In this document: positions 51,839 to 60,361 of the stretch, one piece after another
How positions within the stretch are numbered: the first letter of the stretch is position 1
Layout of the letters: each line of letters begins with the position of its first letter
NCBI RefSeq assembly: GCF_016126015.1
Contig: NZ_JAEFDB010000001.1
Span: 124,001-188,000, forward strand
Origin: Capnocytophaga periodontitidis
GTDB lineage: Bacteria > Bacteroidota > Bacteroidia > Flavobacteriales > Flavobacteriaceae
Direction of reading: 5' to 3'
DNA length: 64,000 bases
Translations under genes and position numbers: made by a program
Notes under the pieces: generated by a model
What the model was told of the DNA's origin: nothing
What the model saw: only the letters and a program-made list of their open reading frames with translations
Database searches by the model: none

Positions 51839-53200
51839 TTATAGATTAGCGTTGATAAGTTCTTTTATCTTAGCTTCAGAAGGACGAGGAGCATTGATGC
51901 TAATAAGTTTTCCGTCTTTGCTTACCAAGATAAAACGTGGAATACCTGTAAGGTCATAGTTTTCAGCAAAATCAGGTGACATTTGTACATTCTTGTGCAA
52001 TTGTACACCAGTTAATTTTTCAGTGGTTACTGCATTTTTCCAAGCCTCTTTATCATCATCAACAGAAAGACTTACGAAAGTGATATCTTTATCTTTGTAC
52101 TCTTCTTGTAGTGCTTTGAGTGCAGGTATTTCTTTACGGCAAGGTAAGCACCAAGTAGCCCAAATATCAATATAAAGTAATTTACCTTTGAGGCTTTCAG
52201 AAGTAACAGTATTGCCTTGTATATCTTGAGCTTCAAAAGCAGGAAAAGGATTGCCGTCTTTTAGGCGTTCGAGGTTAGCCAAGCGTTTGTTAATTTCTGC
52301 AACACCTTCAGCATCTTTCACATTAGCCTTTACTATTTCAGTGAGTTTTTTGTTGTTTTCTGGAGTATTTGCTACTGAAATACCACTAATAAGTGAGCGT
52401 GAAAGGCTTTTTTTGATGTTTTCAGATTTGAGAGTTTCAAAGTGTTTGATGACTTTATCCCAAGGATTTTCATTCTCTTTGGCACTTTGGTATTTTTCGT
52501 AGAAGTTGCTTATAACTAAAGCTTTGTAATAGGCATAGACATCAAAGTCTTGAGAAAGATCATAGTTGATACGTCCTAATTCATCGGCTATTTCTTTAGG
52601 TAGTTTAACTTTTTCACCTGTAAGTTCTTGGTGAGCGCCCTCGTAAAGGCTTTTCATATAAAGCAATTCATAATTGATGGCTTTAGCTTCCGTAGTTACG
52701 AATTTTTTAGAGAGTTCTTTTTCTCCATTGAGGAGGTTGAGGTATTGTTGCCCTATTGCTATGATACTCTTTTTGAAGTCTTCAGGTTTTTGAGCGAAAG
52801 TTTTTTCCAATCCGTTTTGCACTTGAAAGTAAAGAGCGTTTTTCTTTTGTAAATAGTTGTTGATATCTACATTAGCTCCAGTGAAAGTGGCTGCAATAGG
52901 ATTGCTGTTGAGGTTGATATTCACAGCTGTTTCTTTTCCTTTTTCCAAATAAACAGGCACTTGAACGCCGTACATAGGGTTACCAATAGTGTAATAGAAG
53001 TAGTTAGTATCTACTTTCAAAGTATCGCGGAAAGTCCCGTCTTGATTGATATGTAAATCGGACTTGAAATCACCTCCTGTAATTTTGAGAGGCAGACCGT
53101 TATAGCTATCAATTTTACCAGATAGCACGATGTAATCAGCTCGTTCACCACAAGCTACAAAGCCTAAAGAGGCTAACGACAAAATAAATAGTTTTTTCAT
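51839..53200 (-). CDS. TlpA-like thiol-disulfide lipoprotein
   Basis: This 453-residue lipoprotein (MKKLFILSLASLGFVAC, Cys17) has an N-terminal DUF4369-like beta domain (SGKIDSYNGLPLKITGGDF, DGTFRDTLKVDTNYFYYTIG), a helical middle, and a C-terminal TlpA domain. The active site is WATWCLPCRKE, with Cys351 and Cys354, and the cis-proline is in TGIPRFIL. It probably reduces periplasmic or surface-protein disulfides. It is a paralogue of 7381-8523 with an added N-terminal domain. The ATG at 53200 is chosen; the start at 53242 lies upstream of the likely transcription start. Confidence 0.9.
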   Translation of the reverse strand: MKKLFILSLASLGFVACGERADYIVLSGKIDSYNGLPLKITGGDFKSDLHINQDGTFRDTLKVDTNYFYYTIGNPMYGVQVPVYLEKGKETAVNINLNSNPIAATFTGANVDINNYLQKKNALYFQVQNGLEKTFAQKPEDFKKSIIAIGQQYLNLLNGEKELSKKFVTTEAKAINYELLYMKSLYEGAHQELTGEKVKLPKEIADELGRINYDLSQDFDVYAYYKALVISNFYEKYQSAKENENPWDKVIKHFETLKSENIKKSLSRSLISGISVANTPENNKKLTEIVKANVKDAEGVAEINKRLANLERLKDGNPFPAFEAQDIQGNTVTSESLKGKLLYIDIWATWCLPCRKEIPALKALQEEYKDKDITFVSLSVDDDKEAWKNAVTTEKLTGVQLHKNVQMSPDFAENYDLTGIPRFILVSKDGKLISINAPRPSEAKIKELINANL

Positions 53201-53231
53201 TGCGATTTGATGAAATAAATTAATTAGGTTG

Positions 53232-53239
53232 CGAAAGTA
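53232..53239 (-). promoter_or_regulatory. Probable -7 box of the TlpA-like gene
   Basis: On the minus strand this reads TACTTTCG, one base off TAnnTTTG, about 32 bases before the ATG at 53200. Confidence 0.4.
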
Positions 53240-53289
53240 CAAAGTTTTTTTTGAATAGCAAAATATTTTTCAAATTAAGAGTTTGAAAA

Positions 53290-53321
53290 TTTGTTCATTA
53301 ACTAATTAGTTTGTACTTTTG
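53290..53321 (+). promoter_or_regulatory. Promoter of the outer-membrane protein pair
   Basis: TTTG (53290-53293), 20 bases, then TACTTTTG (53314-53321): canonical. The leader of about 70 bases before 53398 is A-rich. Confidence 0.8.
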
Positions 53322-53397
53322 CAATTGAAAATTAACCTAAATTTAAAAATTAGGTTTTATAACTAAAAAACATACTATAAAAATTATTTAAAAAGAA

Positions 53398-55062
53398 ATG
53401 AGAAAAACTTTTTTAAGCGTTAGCGCTTTCGTGCTTTTATCAGTTTCGGCTGTTGCACAAGTAAAGGACATTAGTTTTGCAGTAGCACCTACTGTTGATT
53501 ATGTATGGTTGCCAAAGAAAACAGCTGTGACCAATGGCTTTATGGCGGGGGGTTATGTAGGTTTTGGTTTTGGTAGAAATTTAGAGTTATTGGGCTCTTA
53601 TAAGCATTCAATAGGGTTGAAATCAACTCTTGATGGTTATGATGCTCCTGCTGCTATTAGCAATGTATTTGAAGCTAAAGATGTATCTGTATATCGCTGG
53701 GGTGGAGAGCTAAAAGGAAATATCCCAATGGCTTATTCTTTTCAGCCTTATGTTACTTTAGGTTCAGGTGTGCAAACTATCAAAGCTAATGATTTGAGTC
53801 AAAACCAAGTATATTTTGGTTTAGGAATAGGTTCTAAATTTAATCTTGCCCGCCGTCTTACTTTGAATATAGAGGCTAAAGCTACTCACTTTTCATTAGA
53901 CTCTAGAAATATACTTTATAAACCAACAGAAGCTAACACATCGGCTTACAATAGTTGGATAAACAGTAATGTAGAAGATAAAAGTCATTTGCTCTGGAGT
54001 GTAGGTGCAGGTTTAGAACTTTACTTAGGAGGTCGCAATCCTAATGAATTAACCGAGTTAGACCAAGTATATACAAGTCTAAAAGGTTTTAAAGTAGTGA
54101 TAGAACCTACTTTGGGTTACTTAAACTTCAACGAAGACAGCAATTTGCGCGATGCCTACTTTGGAGGTTTGGCATTGGGAGTAGATTTCACTGAGTACAT
54201 AGGTGTTAGAGGTTACTATCACCGTGCTATGAAAGATGAGAAATTCTCTGCTGAGTTTGACAAACTATCCATATATGGGGGAGATTTCTTAGCCCGATTG
54301 AATGTAGCCAAAGGAGTAGTTCCTTATTTGCAAATAGGTGTGGGCTATATGAAAGTAGGTGATGACTATGTAGGTAAGGTAGTTAGCAATACCAATACCT
54401 CAGGTATTTTTGCCAAAGGAGGTGTAGGGTTAGCAATACCTTTAGGAAAACGTGTTGAGCTTTTTGGGGTAGCTAATTTGATGTATACTACTCGTAATGA
54501 AGATGTATCTTCTGCCTTGAGTTCAGTACATAAATTGCAAAGCAATGTATTTTATAATGCAGGGGTAAGAATTAAATTGGCTAAATCAGTAGAAAAAGAA
54601 TTGTATGAACAAGAATTAGGTGCAGCTGAAGCTGATAAAGTTTGGGTTGCTACCCCTACAACTACAACAAATGTTGCATCTACTATTTCTCCTGAAAAAC
54701 GAAACTTAGCTTACTACAACAGCCAGATAACTGCCACTGAAAAGCAACTACAAATGGCTTACCAAAATGGTGATACTGCAAATGCTAACCGTTTGTTAAA
54801 AGAAAAACAACAGTGGGAAAATCTTAGAAACACCTATGTAGCTGAGCGTTTGCCTTATCCTGCCTCAGAGCAAGTGCGCTTAGTGCGTATGACTCCTGAA
54901 GAGCTACAACAGCTAATAAATGATGTAGTAAAACGCATTAGAGAGGGAGAAGTAAAAAGTCCTGAACAACGTATCGACCGATTAGAAAAACTTCTTTTGG
55001 AAATGCAAGATTCAAAAGGTGAAATTCAAGAAGGGAAAATAGAAATACCTGCATCAAAATAA
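53398..55062 (+). CDS. Outer-membrane beta-barrel protein with coiled-coil tail
   Basis: This 554-residue protein has signal MRKTFLSVSAFVLLSVSAVAQ. It shows two successive beta-barrel-like halves, about 23-215 and 228-400 (ELLGSYKHSIGLKSTLDGYD, RLTLNIEAKATHFSL; KVVIEPTLGYLNFNED, RGYYHRAMKDEKFSAEF, GVGLAIPLGKRVELFG). A soluble tail of about 140 residues with heptad-like helices follows (NSQITATEKQLQMAYQNGD, TPEELQQLINDVVKRIREGE, RIDRLEKLLLEMQDSKG). The tail would lie in the periplasm and may pair with the OmpA-family protein encoded 2 bases downstream. Function unknown. Confidence 0.75.
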   Translation: MRKTFLSVSAFVLLSVSAVAQVKDISFAVAPTVDYVWLPKKTAVTNGFMAGGYVGFGFGRNLELLGSYKHSIGLKSTLDGYDAPAAISNVFEAKDVSVYRWGGELKGNIPMAYSFQPYVTLGSGVQTIKANDLSQNQVYFGLGIGSKFNLARRLTLNIEAKATHFSLDSRNILYKPTEANTSAYNSWINSNVEDKSHLLWSVGAGLELYLGGRNPNELTELDQVYTSLKGFKVVIEPTLGYLNFNEDSNLRDAYFGGLALGVDFTEYIGVRGYYHRAMKDEKFSAEFDKLSIYGGDFLARLNVAKGVVPYLQIGVGYMKVGDDYVGKVVSNTNTSGIFAKGGVGLAIPLGKRVELFGVANLMYTTRNEDVSSALSSVHKLQSNVFYNAGVRIKLAKSVEKELYEQELGAAEADKVWVATPTTTTNVASTISPEKRNLAYYNSQITATEKQLQMAYQNGDTANANRLLKEKQQWENLRNTYVAERLPYPASEQVRLVRMTPEELQQLINDVVKRIREGEVKSPEQRIDRLEKLLLEMQDSKGEIQEGKIEIPASK

Positions 55063-55064
55063 CT

Positions 55065-56105
55065 ATGAAGTATATCTATTGCATTATAGGGGTGCTATTA
55101 TTGTGTGTACATAGTATGTATGCACAAGTAGCCCCTAATAAAACAAAAACAGAGATAGTAATGACCGTAGATGAACTGCAATACTTATTAGAACAAATAG
55201 GGAGAGCAGAACTCACTAATCTCAGAGATAAGGAGTTGGACAGTATGCTATCGGCTGTAAAATATAAACAAAAAGAGATGCCTTACACTTCGGCAGTAGC
55301 TGAAGAAAGTAAATTTGCTACCAAAAGCCCAACAATAGTAGCAGGAACAGCAAGTAATACTGCAGTAGCACGTACGGCAACTAATACAGCTATTGCGCGT
55401 ACAGCTACCAACACTGCTATCGCACGTAACACTGCAATACCTCGCACCGCAAGTACTACAACCTCTCGTGTAATGCCTCACACTACAGTGGCTCCTATGG
55501 CAGTATCTCAAACAGCAAGTAGTACTACTGCTATCGCACAACAGGTGGCACAATTGTCGAAAAGTGTAGATCAGTTACGCAAACAGCAACAATTGCTCTT
55601 AGCTGCTTTAGCTGCCAATACAGGAGTAGGAATAGCTACAAAAAATGCACGTGCAACAACAGTTACACCTACAACAGCATCTCAAACTCCTATAGTAGTC
55701 CAAAATGTGACAGCTACTGGAGTACCTATGCAAATTTCGGCTGAAAGACGAAGTGAATTGGAGCAATTATTAGCCGCGTATGGACATAAAAAAGCTGTAC
55801 TTTATTTTGCTAATAACAAGTCTGTGCCCTTAAGTTACGACCCTATTACTATAGATGAGATGGTAACAATGCTAAAAACACATCCCGAGTTATCAATACT
55901 CTTAGAAGGGTACGCAAGTGAGGTAGGAAGTGTTGCATATAACAATGTATTGTCGATGCAACGTGCTGTAAATGTAGCTCAAATATTAAAAGCTAAAGGA
56001 ATAAGTAGCGAACGTATACTAACTGCTTTTAAAGGAATAGACCCACAGGTTACACCTGCCGAAGCACGACGTGTAGAGCTAAGAGTTGTTATCCATAGCT
56101 ATTAA
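55065..56105 (+). CDS. OmpA-family protein with Ala/Thr-rich repeat linker
   Basis: This 346-residue protein has signal MKYIYCIIGVLLLCVHSMYAQ. A short helical segment (about 30-70), a long Ala/Thr-rich low-complexity linker (about 85-215, with ARTATNTAI repeats at 102-128 and a coiled coil near 160-185), and a C-terminal OmpA-like domain (about 225-346) follow. The OmpA domain shows AVLYFANNKSVPLSYD, LSILLEGYASEVGS, NNVLSMQRAVNVAQILKAKG and RRVELRVVI. The usual D of TDxxG is replaced (YASEVGS), so peptidoglycan binding is uncertain. It is co-transcribed with the barrel protein, 2 bases apart. Confidence 0.8.
   Translation: MKYIYCIIGVLLLCVHSMYAQVAPNKTKTEIVMTVDELQYLLEQIGRAELTNLRDKELDSMLSAVKYKQKEMPYTSAVAEESKFATKSPTIVAGTASNTAVARTATNTAIARTATNTAIARNTAIPRTASTTTSRVMPHTTVAPMAVSQTASSTTAIAQQVAQLSKSVDQLRKQQQLLLAALAANTGVGIATKNARATTVTPTTASQTPIVVQNVTATGVPMQISAERRSELEQLLAAYGHKKAVLYFANNKSVPLSYDPITIDEMVTMLKTHPELSILLEGYASEVGSVAYNNVLSMQRAVNVAQILKAKGISSERILTAFKGIDPQVTPAEARRVELRVVIHSY
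55368..55448 (+). repeat. 27-bp repeats encoding ARTATNTAI
   Basis: Three consecutive ARTATNTAI units. Their DNA differs at synonymous sites, unlike the identical 15-bp repeats at 45637-45720, so this repeat is older and seems kept at protein level. Confidence 0.8.
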
Positions 56106-56150
56106 TTGTTAATTGTCAGTTGTTAATTATTAATTGTTAATTGTCAATTT
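56106..56150. repeat. TTAATTG-type degenerate intergenic repeat
   Basis: The spacer between the OmpA-family gene and psd has four or five imperfect copies of TTAATTGT (also TCAGTTGT). The last copies sit at the -33 distance of the psd promoter and supply a TTG there. Confidence 0.7.
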
Positions 56151-56155
56151 TTTCT

Positions 56156-56163
56156 TATCTTTG
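56156..56163 (+). promoter_or_regulatory. -7 box of psd
   Basis: TATCTTTG, 19 bases after a TTG (56134-56136), and 19 bases before the ATG at 56183. Confidence 0.65.
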
Positions 56164-56182
56164 CCCCCTAAAATAAATAATA

Positions 56183-56833
56183 ATGTTTCATAAAGAAGGT
56201 TTTAAGATTATTCTCGTAACGCTATTTATAGTGATAGGAGTATCACTAATAGCACATTATTTTGTTGATATACTATGGCTTAAGAAAGGTATACAACTCT
56301 TAGCTATTGTATTTCTCATAGCTATTTTGCAGTTTTTCAGAAATCCTAAACGCATAACACCTCGAAATGACCAATACATCATAGCCCCTGTAGATGGCAA
56401 GGTGGTGGTGATAGAAGAAGTGTTTGAAAAAGAGTATTTCAAAGATAAACGCTTGCAGGTATCCATCTTTATGTCGCCTATCAATGTGCACGTAACACGT
56501 TATGCTTTAGGGGGTAAAATTACTTATAGTGAGTATCACCCAGGTAAATACTTAGTAGCGTGGCACCCGAAGGCTTCAGAAGAAAACGAACGTACTACTG
56601 TAGTGGTAGATAATCCTGTGTTTGGTGAAGTGTTATACCGACAAATAGCAGGTGCCTTGGCTAAACGCATTGTAAATTACGCTAAAGTAGGCGATACCGC
56701 TGTACAAGGAGAGGATGCTGGATTTATTAAATTTGGGTCACGTGTAGATGTGTATTTGCCTTTAGGAACTAAAGTAAAAGTAAAGTTGGGCGACAAGGTA
56801 AAAGGAGGCGTGCAAGTAATTGCTGAAAAATAG
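56183..56833 (+). CDS. psd: Phosphatidylserine decarboxylase, short type
   Basis: This enzyme makes phosphatidylethanolamine from phosphatidylserine, using a pyruvoyl cofactor formed by self-cleavage. The 216-residue form is the compact Psd class. Two N-terminal spans (about 8-50) are followed by DQYIIAPVDGKVVVIEEV, VSIFMSPINVHVTRYALGG, YHPGKYLVAWHPKASEENER, and the cleavage site FGSRVDVYLP, with Gly185-Ser186. A Gly-Lys-rich C-terminus (KVKVKLGDKVKGGVQVIAE) ends it. It is 12 bases before the CapA-family gene. Confidence 0.95.
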   Translation: MFHKEGFKIILVTLFIVIGVSLIAHYFVDILWLKKGIQLLAIVFLIAILQFFRNPKRITPRNDQYIIAPVDGKVVVIEEVFEKEYFKDKRLQVSIFMSPINVHVTRYALGGKITYSEYHPGKYLVAWHPKASEENERTTVVVDNPVFGEVLYRQIAGALAKRIVNYAKVGDTAVQGEDAGFIKFGSRVDVYLPLGTKVKVKLGDKVKGGVQVIAEK

Positions 56834-56845
56834 AACTATATTACT

Positions 56846-57910
56846 ATGAAAAAATATTTCTTCTCAATAGCTCTCATAATAACTTCTTATATTTCGGCAC
56901 AAACAGATAGTCTTGCAGTTGCCACTACTAAGGATACTCTCAGTATAGTGGCAGTAGGTGATGTGATGATAGGTTCAGGATTTCCTGAAGGATATCTCCC
57001 AAAAGATGATGCTGTTGAGAGCTTTAAATATGTAAAACCTTATTTAAAAGGAGATATTGTATTCGGCAATTTAGAAGGAGCGATTCTTGATACAGGTACT
57101 TCTGATAAATGTAAAAACTCAGCTGAAGGAACTTGTTATGCTTTTAGGATGCCTAACCGTTATGGCAAAATTATCAAAGAGGCAGGTTTTAACCTGATGA
57201 GTACTGCGAATAACCACGCTAATGACTTTGGTGAGAAAGGGCGACACAATACAGCTAAAATATTAGATGAAGTGGGTATATATCACGCAGGCCCCGTAGA
57301 AAATAAATCGGTTATCTTTGAGAAAGATGGAGTGAAATACGGTTTTTGTGCTTTCTCGCCTAATAGCAATATGTTATCGGTGAACAATATCGACCAAGCT
57401 ACTGATTTAGTAAAGGAATTACGCTCGCAAGTAGATATTGTGATTGTATCATTTCATGGAGGGGCTGAAGGATCTAAAAGTACCCGTGTACCACGTGCCA
57501 ATGAGATCTTTTTTGGTGAAAATAGAGGAAATGTCTATAAATTTGCGCACTCAGTAATCGATGCAGGTGCTGATATTGTATTGGGGCACGGTCCTCACGT
57601 AACACGTGCTGTAGAAGTGTACAACGGTAAGTTTATTGCTTATAGTATGGGAAATTTCAACACCTACGGACGATTTAGCTTGCAAGGCCCTAATGGAATT
57701 GCCCCTTTGCTAAATATTAAAATCAATCGTAAAGGCGACTTTCTGTATGCCGATGTACTCTCTGTAAAGCAAACTAAAGCCAATGGATTGTTACTCGACG
57801 ATGATTGTAAGGTATTTGAAGAGATGAAACGCCTTACCAAACTCGATTTTCCTGAAACTCCTTTGCACTTTGAAAACGACAAAATACAACTAAAAACTAT
57901 AACTAACTAA
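56846..57910 (+). CDS. CapA-family (PGA_cap) exported metallophosphatase-like protein
   Basis: The protein has 354 residues and signal MKKYFFSIALIITSYISAQ. The CapA/PgsA-like metallophosphatase fold shows SIVAVGDVMIGSGFP, GDIVFGNLEGAILD, MSTANNHANDFGEKG, IVSFHGGAEG, and VLGHGPHVTRAVEVYNG followed by AYSMGNF. These supply the metal-binding Asp/Asn/His set. CapA was named for poly-gamma-glutamate capsule work, but no capBC genes are here, so the substrate is unknown. It follows psd by 12 bases and is probably co-transcribed. Confidence 0.9.
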   Translation: MKKYFFSIALIITSYISAQTDSLAVATTKDTLSIVAVGDVMIGSGFPEGYLPKDDAVESFKYVKPYLKGDIVFGNLEGAILDTGTSDKCKNSAEGTCYAFRMPNRYGKIIKEAGFNLMSTANNHANDFGEKGRHNTAKILDEVGIYHAGPVENKSVIFEKDGVKYGFCAFSPNSNMLSVNNIDQATDLVKELRSQVDIVIVSFHGGAEGSKSTRVPRANEIFFGENRGNVYKFAHSVIDAGADIVLGHGPHVTRAVEVYNGKFIAYSMGNFNTYGRFSLQGPNGIAPLLNIKINRKGDFLYADVLSVKQTKANGLLLDDDCKVFEEMKRLTKLDFPETPLHFENDKIQLKTITN

Positions 57911-57960
57911 CTCCTAATAACTCCTAATAACTCCTAACCCCTAACGACTAATAACTAAAA
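57911..57960. repeat. CTCCTAATAA short tandem repeat
   Basis: Two exact 10-bp copies of CTCCTAATAA directly after the CapA stop, then decayed copies (CTCCTAACCC, CTAACGACTAATAACTAAA). Similar sequence lies at 60958-60978 and, on the other strand, 27485-27512. It occupies most of the spacer before yebC. Confidence 0.85.
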
Positions 57961-57974
57961 ACTAAGTAATATAA

Positions 57975-58694
57975 ATGGGAAGAGCATTTGAATTTAGAAA
58001 AGCCCGTAAATTTAAACGTTGGGCTGCAATGGCAAAGACATTTACCCGCATAGGGAAAGACATCGTAATGGCAGTAAAAGAAGGCGGACCTCACCCTGAA
58101 ACTAACTCACGCTTGCGTGCCGTAATACAAAATGCCAAAGCCGCCAATATGCCCAAAGAAAATATTGAGCGTGCTATTAAAAAAGCAAGTGAAAAAGATA
58201 CTGCTAACTATAAAGAAGTACTCTTTGAAGGTTATGCCCCTCACGGTATTGCTTTGCTTATCGAAACCGCAACCGACAACAATAACCGCACTGTAGCGAA
58301 TATCCGCAGTTACTTCAACAAGTGTAATGGTACTTTAGGTACCTCAGGTTCTGTAGAATTTATGTTCGACCACACTTGTAACTTCCGTATCAATGCTATA
58401 GGTATAGATCCTGAAGAATTGGAACTCGAAATGATAGATTTTGGGGCTGAAGAAGTGTTTGTAGATGAAGATGGTATCCTTATCTATGCTCCTTTTGAGA
58501 GTTTTGGAGCTATCCAAAAAGAGTTGGAAAGCCGAGGTATTGAAATCTTATCCTCAGGATTTGAGCGTATTCCACAAGTAACCAAAGAACTCACCCCTGA
58601 AGAACAGGCTGATGTAGAGAAACTTTTGGAAAAAATCGAAGAAGACGAGGATGTCCAAAATGTATATCACACTATGAAAGAAAGTGAGGAGTAA
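57975..58694 (+). CDS. yebC: YebC/PmpR-family protein (TACO1-like)
   Basis: This 239-residue YebC-family protein belongs to a group long called transcription regulators and more recently linked to translation of proline-rich stretches. MGRAFEFRKARKFKRWAAMA opens it, followed by KTFTRIGKDIVMAVKEGGP, NMPKENIERAIKKAS, YEGYAPHG-type LFEGYAPHGIALLIETATDN, and FNKCNGTLGTSGSVEFMFD. All are family hallmarks. No promoter is seen in the repeat-filled spacer upstream. Two bases after its stop an ATG opens a short frame overlapping a strong hairpin. Confidence 0.95.
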   Translation: MGRAFEFRKARKFKRWAAMAKTFTRIGKDIVMAVKEGGPHPETNSRLRAVIQNAKAANMPKENIERAIKKASEKDTANYKEVLFEGYAPHGIALLIETATDNNNRTVANIRSYFNKCNGTLGTSGSVEFMFDHTCNFRINAIGIDPEELELEMIDFGAEEVFVDEDGILIYAPFESFGAIQKELESRGIEILSSGFERIPQVTKELTPEEQADVEKLLEKIEEDEDVQNVYHTMKESEE

Positions 58695-58696
58695 CA

Positions 58697-58786
58697 ATGA
58701 GTTTAACCTCTAAATTTGGCATTCCCACCCTTTTACTGTACTTAGGGGTGGGAATGCTTGCTTATAAAGTCCTTTTCACAGAATAA
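58697..58786 (+). CDS. Possible 29-residue membrane peptide
   Basis: An ATG two bases after the yebC stop opens a 29-codon frame with one hydrophobic helix: MSLTSKFGIPTLLLYLGVG, then MLAYKVLFTE. It has basic residues on both sides of the helix and looks like a typical small membrane peptide. It ends 24 bases before gltS, so it could be a third gene in that unit. Against this, a 12-bp perfect inverted repeat lies inside it (58719-58757) and could explain the sequence as an RNA element instead. Both readings are open. Confidence 0.4.
   Translation: MSLTSKFGIPTLLLYLGVGMLAYKVLFTE
58719..58757. terminator. Strong hairpin between yebC and gltS
   Basis: A perfect 12-bp GC-rich stem (58719-58730 with 58746-58757) has a 15-base loop. 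No T-run follows directly (TTGCTTATAAAG), so it is not a standard intrinsic terminator. It may stall or protect transcripts, or regulate gltS. Confidence 0.65.
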
Positions 58787-58810
58787 AAAACTTTTTTAAA
58801 ACCCAACATA

Positions 58811-60037
58811 ATGAAATCCATTATCATCGACCCTTATTATACCCTAATTATTGCTACTCTTGTATTGCTGGTAGGACGCTTATTAGTAACAAAAATAAAA
58901 ATCTTGCGTGATTTCAATATCCCTGAACCCGTAGCAGGCGGACTCTTGGCTGCTGTTATCATCTATCTGTTGTATATCAAATACGAGATTTCATTAGACT
59001 TCAATACAAACCTACAAGACGCTTTTATGCTCTTTTTCTTCTCTTCTATTGGGCTCAGCGCCGATTTCTCCCGACTAAAAGCTGGTGGTAAAGGACTTAT
59101 CATTTTCTTAGGAGTAGTAGCGCTGTTTATTGTAGTACAGAATACAGTAGGAGTTACATTAGCTACAAGTTTAGGACAAAATCCTATTATGGGTTTGATT
59201 ACAGGTTCTATCACACTTACGGGCGGACACGGCACAGCAGGGGCGTGGGGCAAAATATTAGAGACTGACTATGGTATTAAAGGGGCAACGAGCCTCGGTA
59301 TGGCTTCGGCTACTTTTGGGTTGATACTCGGCGGACTTATAGGAGGTCCTGTAGCACGAAAATTAGTGAACAAATTAGGAAAAAAACCTGTAGAAAAACA
59401 AAATGACAATACTGTTGACGCTGTAGTAGAAGTATTTGAAAATGCGGGTAAACAGCGTTTGATTACTTCAAAATCGGCAATAGAAACAATGGCGCTGTTT
59501 GCCGCTTGTCTGTCGTTTTCGGCTATTATGGTTTCTCCTGCCGTAACGGCTTGGTTGCCTGAAAAATTCACCATTCCACAATTTGTATGGGCTTTATTTT
59601 TCGGGGTGTTCTTGCGCAATATACTCACCAACGCCTTCAAAGTGAATATGTTCGACCGTGCTATAGATGTATTTGGCAATGCTTCACTCAGTCTGTTTTT
59701 AGGCATCGCTCTAATCAACTTAAAACTTTGGGAACTATTTCATATAGCTGTACCAATGTTCATTATCTTAGTCGTACAAACTTTTGTGATGTGCACGTAT
59801 GCCTATTTTGTTACTTTCCGCTTGATGGGAGCTAATTACGATGCAGCGGTACTCTGTGCAGGACATTGTGGTTTTGGTTTAGGAGCTACCCCTACGGCAG
59901 TAGCTAATATGCAGTCGGTTACCGAGCGTTTTGGACCTTCACACAAAGCCTTTTTAATTGTGCCAATGGTAGGAGCGTTCTTTATAGATTTTATCAACGC
60001 CTTTATCTTGACTACTTTTATAGGTTTCTTACAATAG
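58811..60037 (+). CDS. gltS: Sodium/glutamate symporter
   Basis: This 408-residue GltS takes up glutamate with Na+. It has about ten spans in two repeats. The first re-entrant loop region reads TGSITLTGGHGTAGAW and the second CAGHCGFGLGATPTAVANM, the paired family signatures. IPEPVAGGLLAAVI and FFFSSIGLSADFSRL are also typical. It probably uses the sodium gradient made by NQR. Its stop is 6 bases before the Imm45-like gene. Confidence 0.95.
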   Translation: MKSIIIDPYYTLIIATLVLLVGRLLVTKIKILRDFNIPEPVAGGLLAAVIIYLLYIKYEISLDFNTNLQDAFMLFFFSSIGLSADFSRLKAGGKGLIIFLGVVALFIVVQNTVGVTLATSLGQNPIMGLITGSITLTGGHGTAGAWGKILETDYGIKGATSLGMASATFGLILGGLIGGPVARKLVNKLGKKPVEKQNDNTVDAVVEVFENAGKQRLITSKSAIETMALFAACLSFSAIMVSPAVTAWLPEKFTIPQFVWALFFGVFLRNILTNAFKVNMFDRAIDVFGNASLSLFLGIALINLKLWELFHIAVPMFIILVVQTFVMCTYAYFVTFRLMGANYDAAVLCAGHCGFGLGATPTAVANMQSVTERFGPSHKAFLIVPMVGAFFIDFINAFILTTFIGFLQ

Positions 60038-60043
60038 TTATTA

Positions 60044-60361
60044 ATGGAAAAATTGATAGATTATACAGAAACATCTATTCCAAGAGGAACGATATTTAAA
60101 TGTAAAGGAGTATATCCTTATGAAGAAGTTGTGTACTTTCTATTGTGTGAATTAGGTGATAGTTACGGTTTAATGGTAATTTCGGGTTATAAAGCAGGAT
60201 TAGTTTATGTGCGTTTCCCTAAAGAATCTATACCTGAAGGTTACAAATTCGGACTAAGAGCAGATTGGCTAAAGGAAAATTGGCAAAAATGGGGCTATAT
60301 AGATTGCCAACTAAAAGATGTTTATATCTGTGAGAATACCGAAATGTTTTCTTTTAAATAA
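60044..60361 (+). CDS. Imm45-family immunity protein
   Basis: The 105-residue protein resembles the Imm45 family: SIPRGTIFKCKGVYPYEEVV, YGLMVISGYKAGLVYVRFPK, ADWLKENWQKWGYIDCQLKDVYI. Imm45 proteins neutralise toxin domains of polymorphic-toxin or contact-dependent systems (the family was defined by neighbourhood). No toxin, VgrG, T9SS cargo or RHS gene is next to it, so it looks like an orphan immunity gene. It lies 6 bases after gltS and may ride on its transcript. Confidence 0.75.
   Translation: MEKLIDYTETSIPRGTIFKCKGVYPYEEVVYFLLCELGDSYGLMVISGYKAGLVYVRFPKESIPEGYKFGLRADWLKENWQKWGYIDCQLKDVYICENTEMFSFK

Noticed and set aside
55248-55553. Cys-rich minus-strand frame
   Set aside because: Antisense shadow of the Ala/Thr repeat linker of the OmpA-family gene; no promoter or start context.
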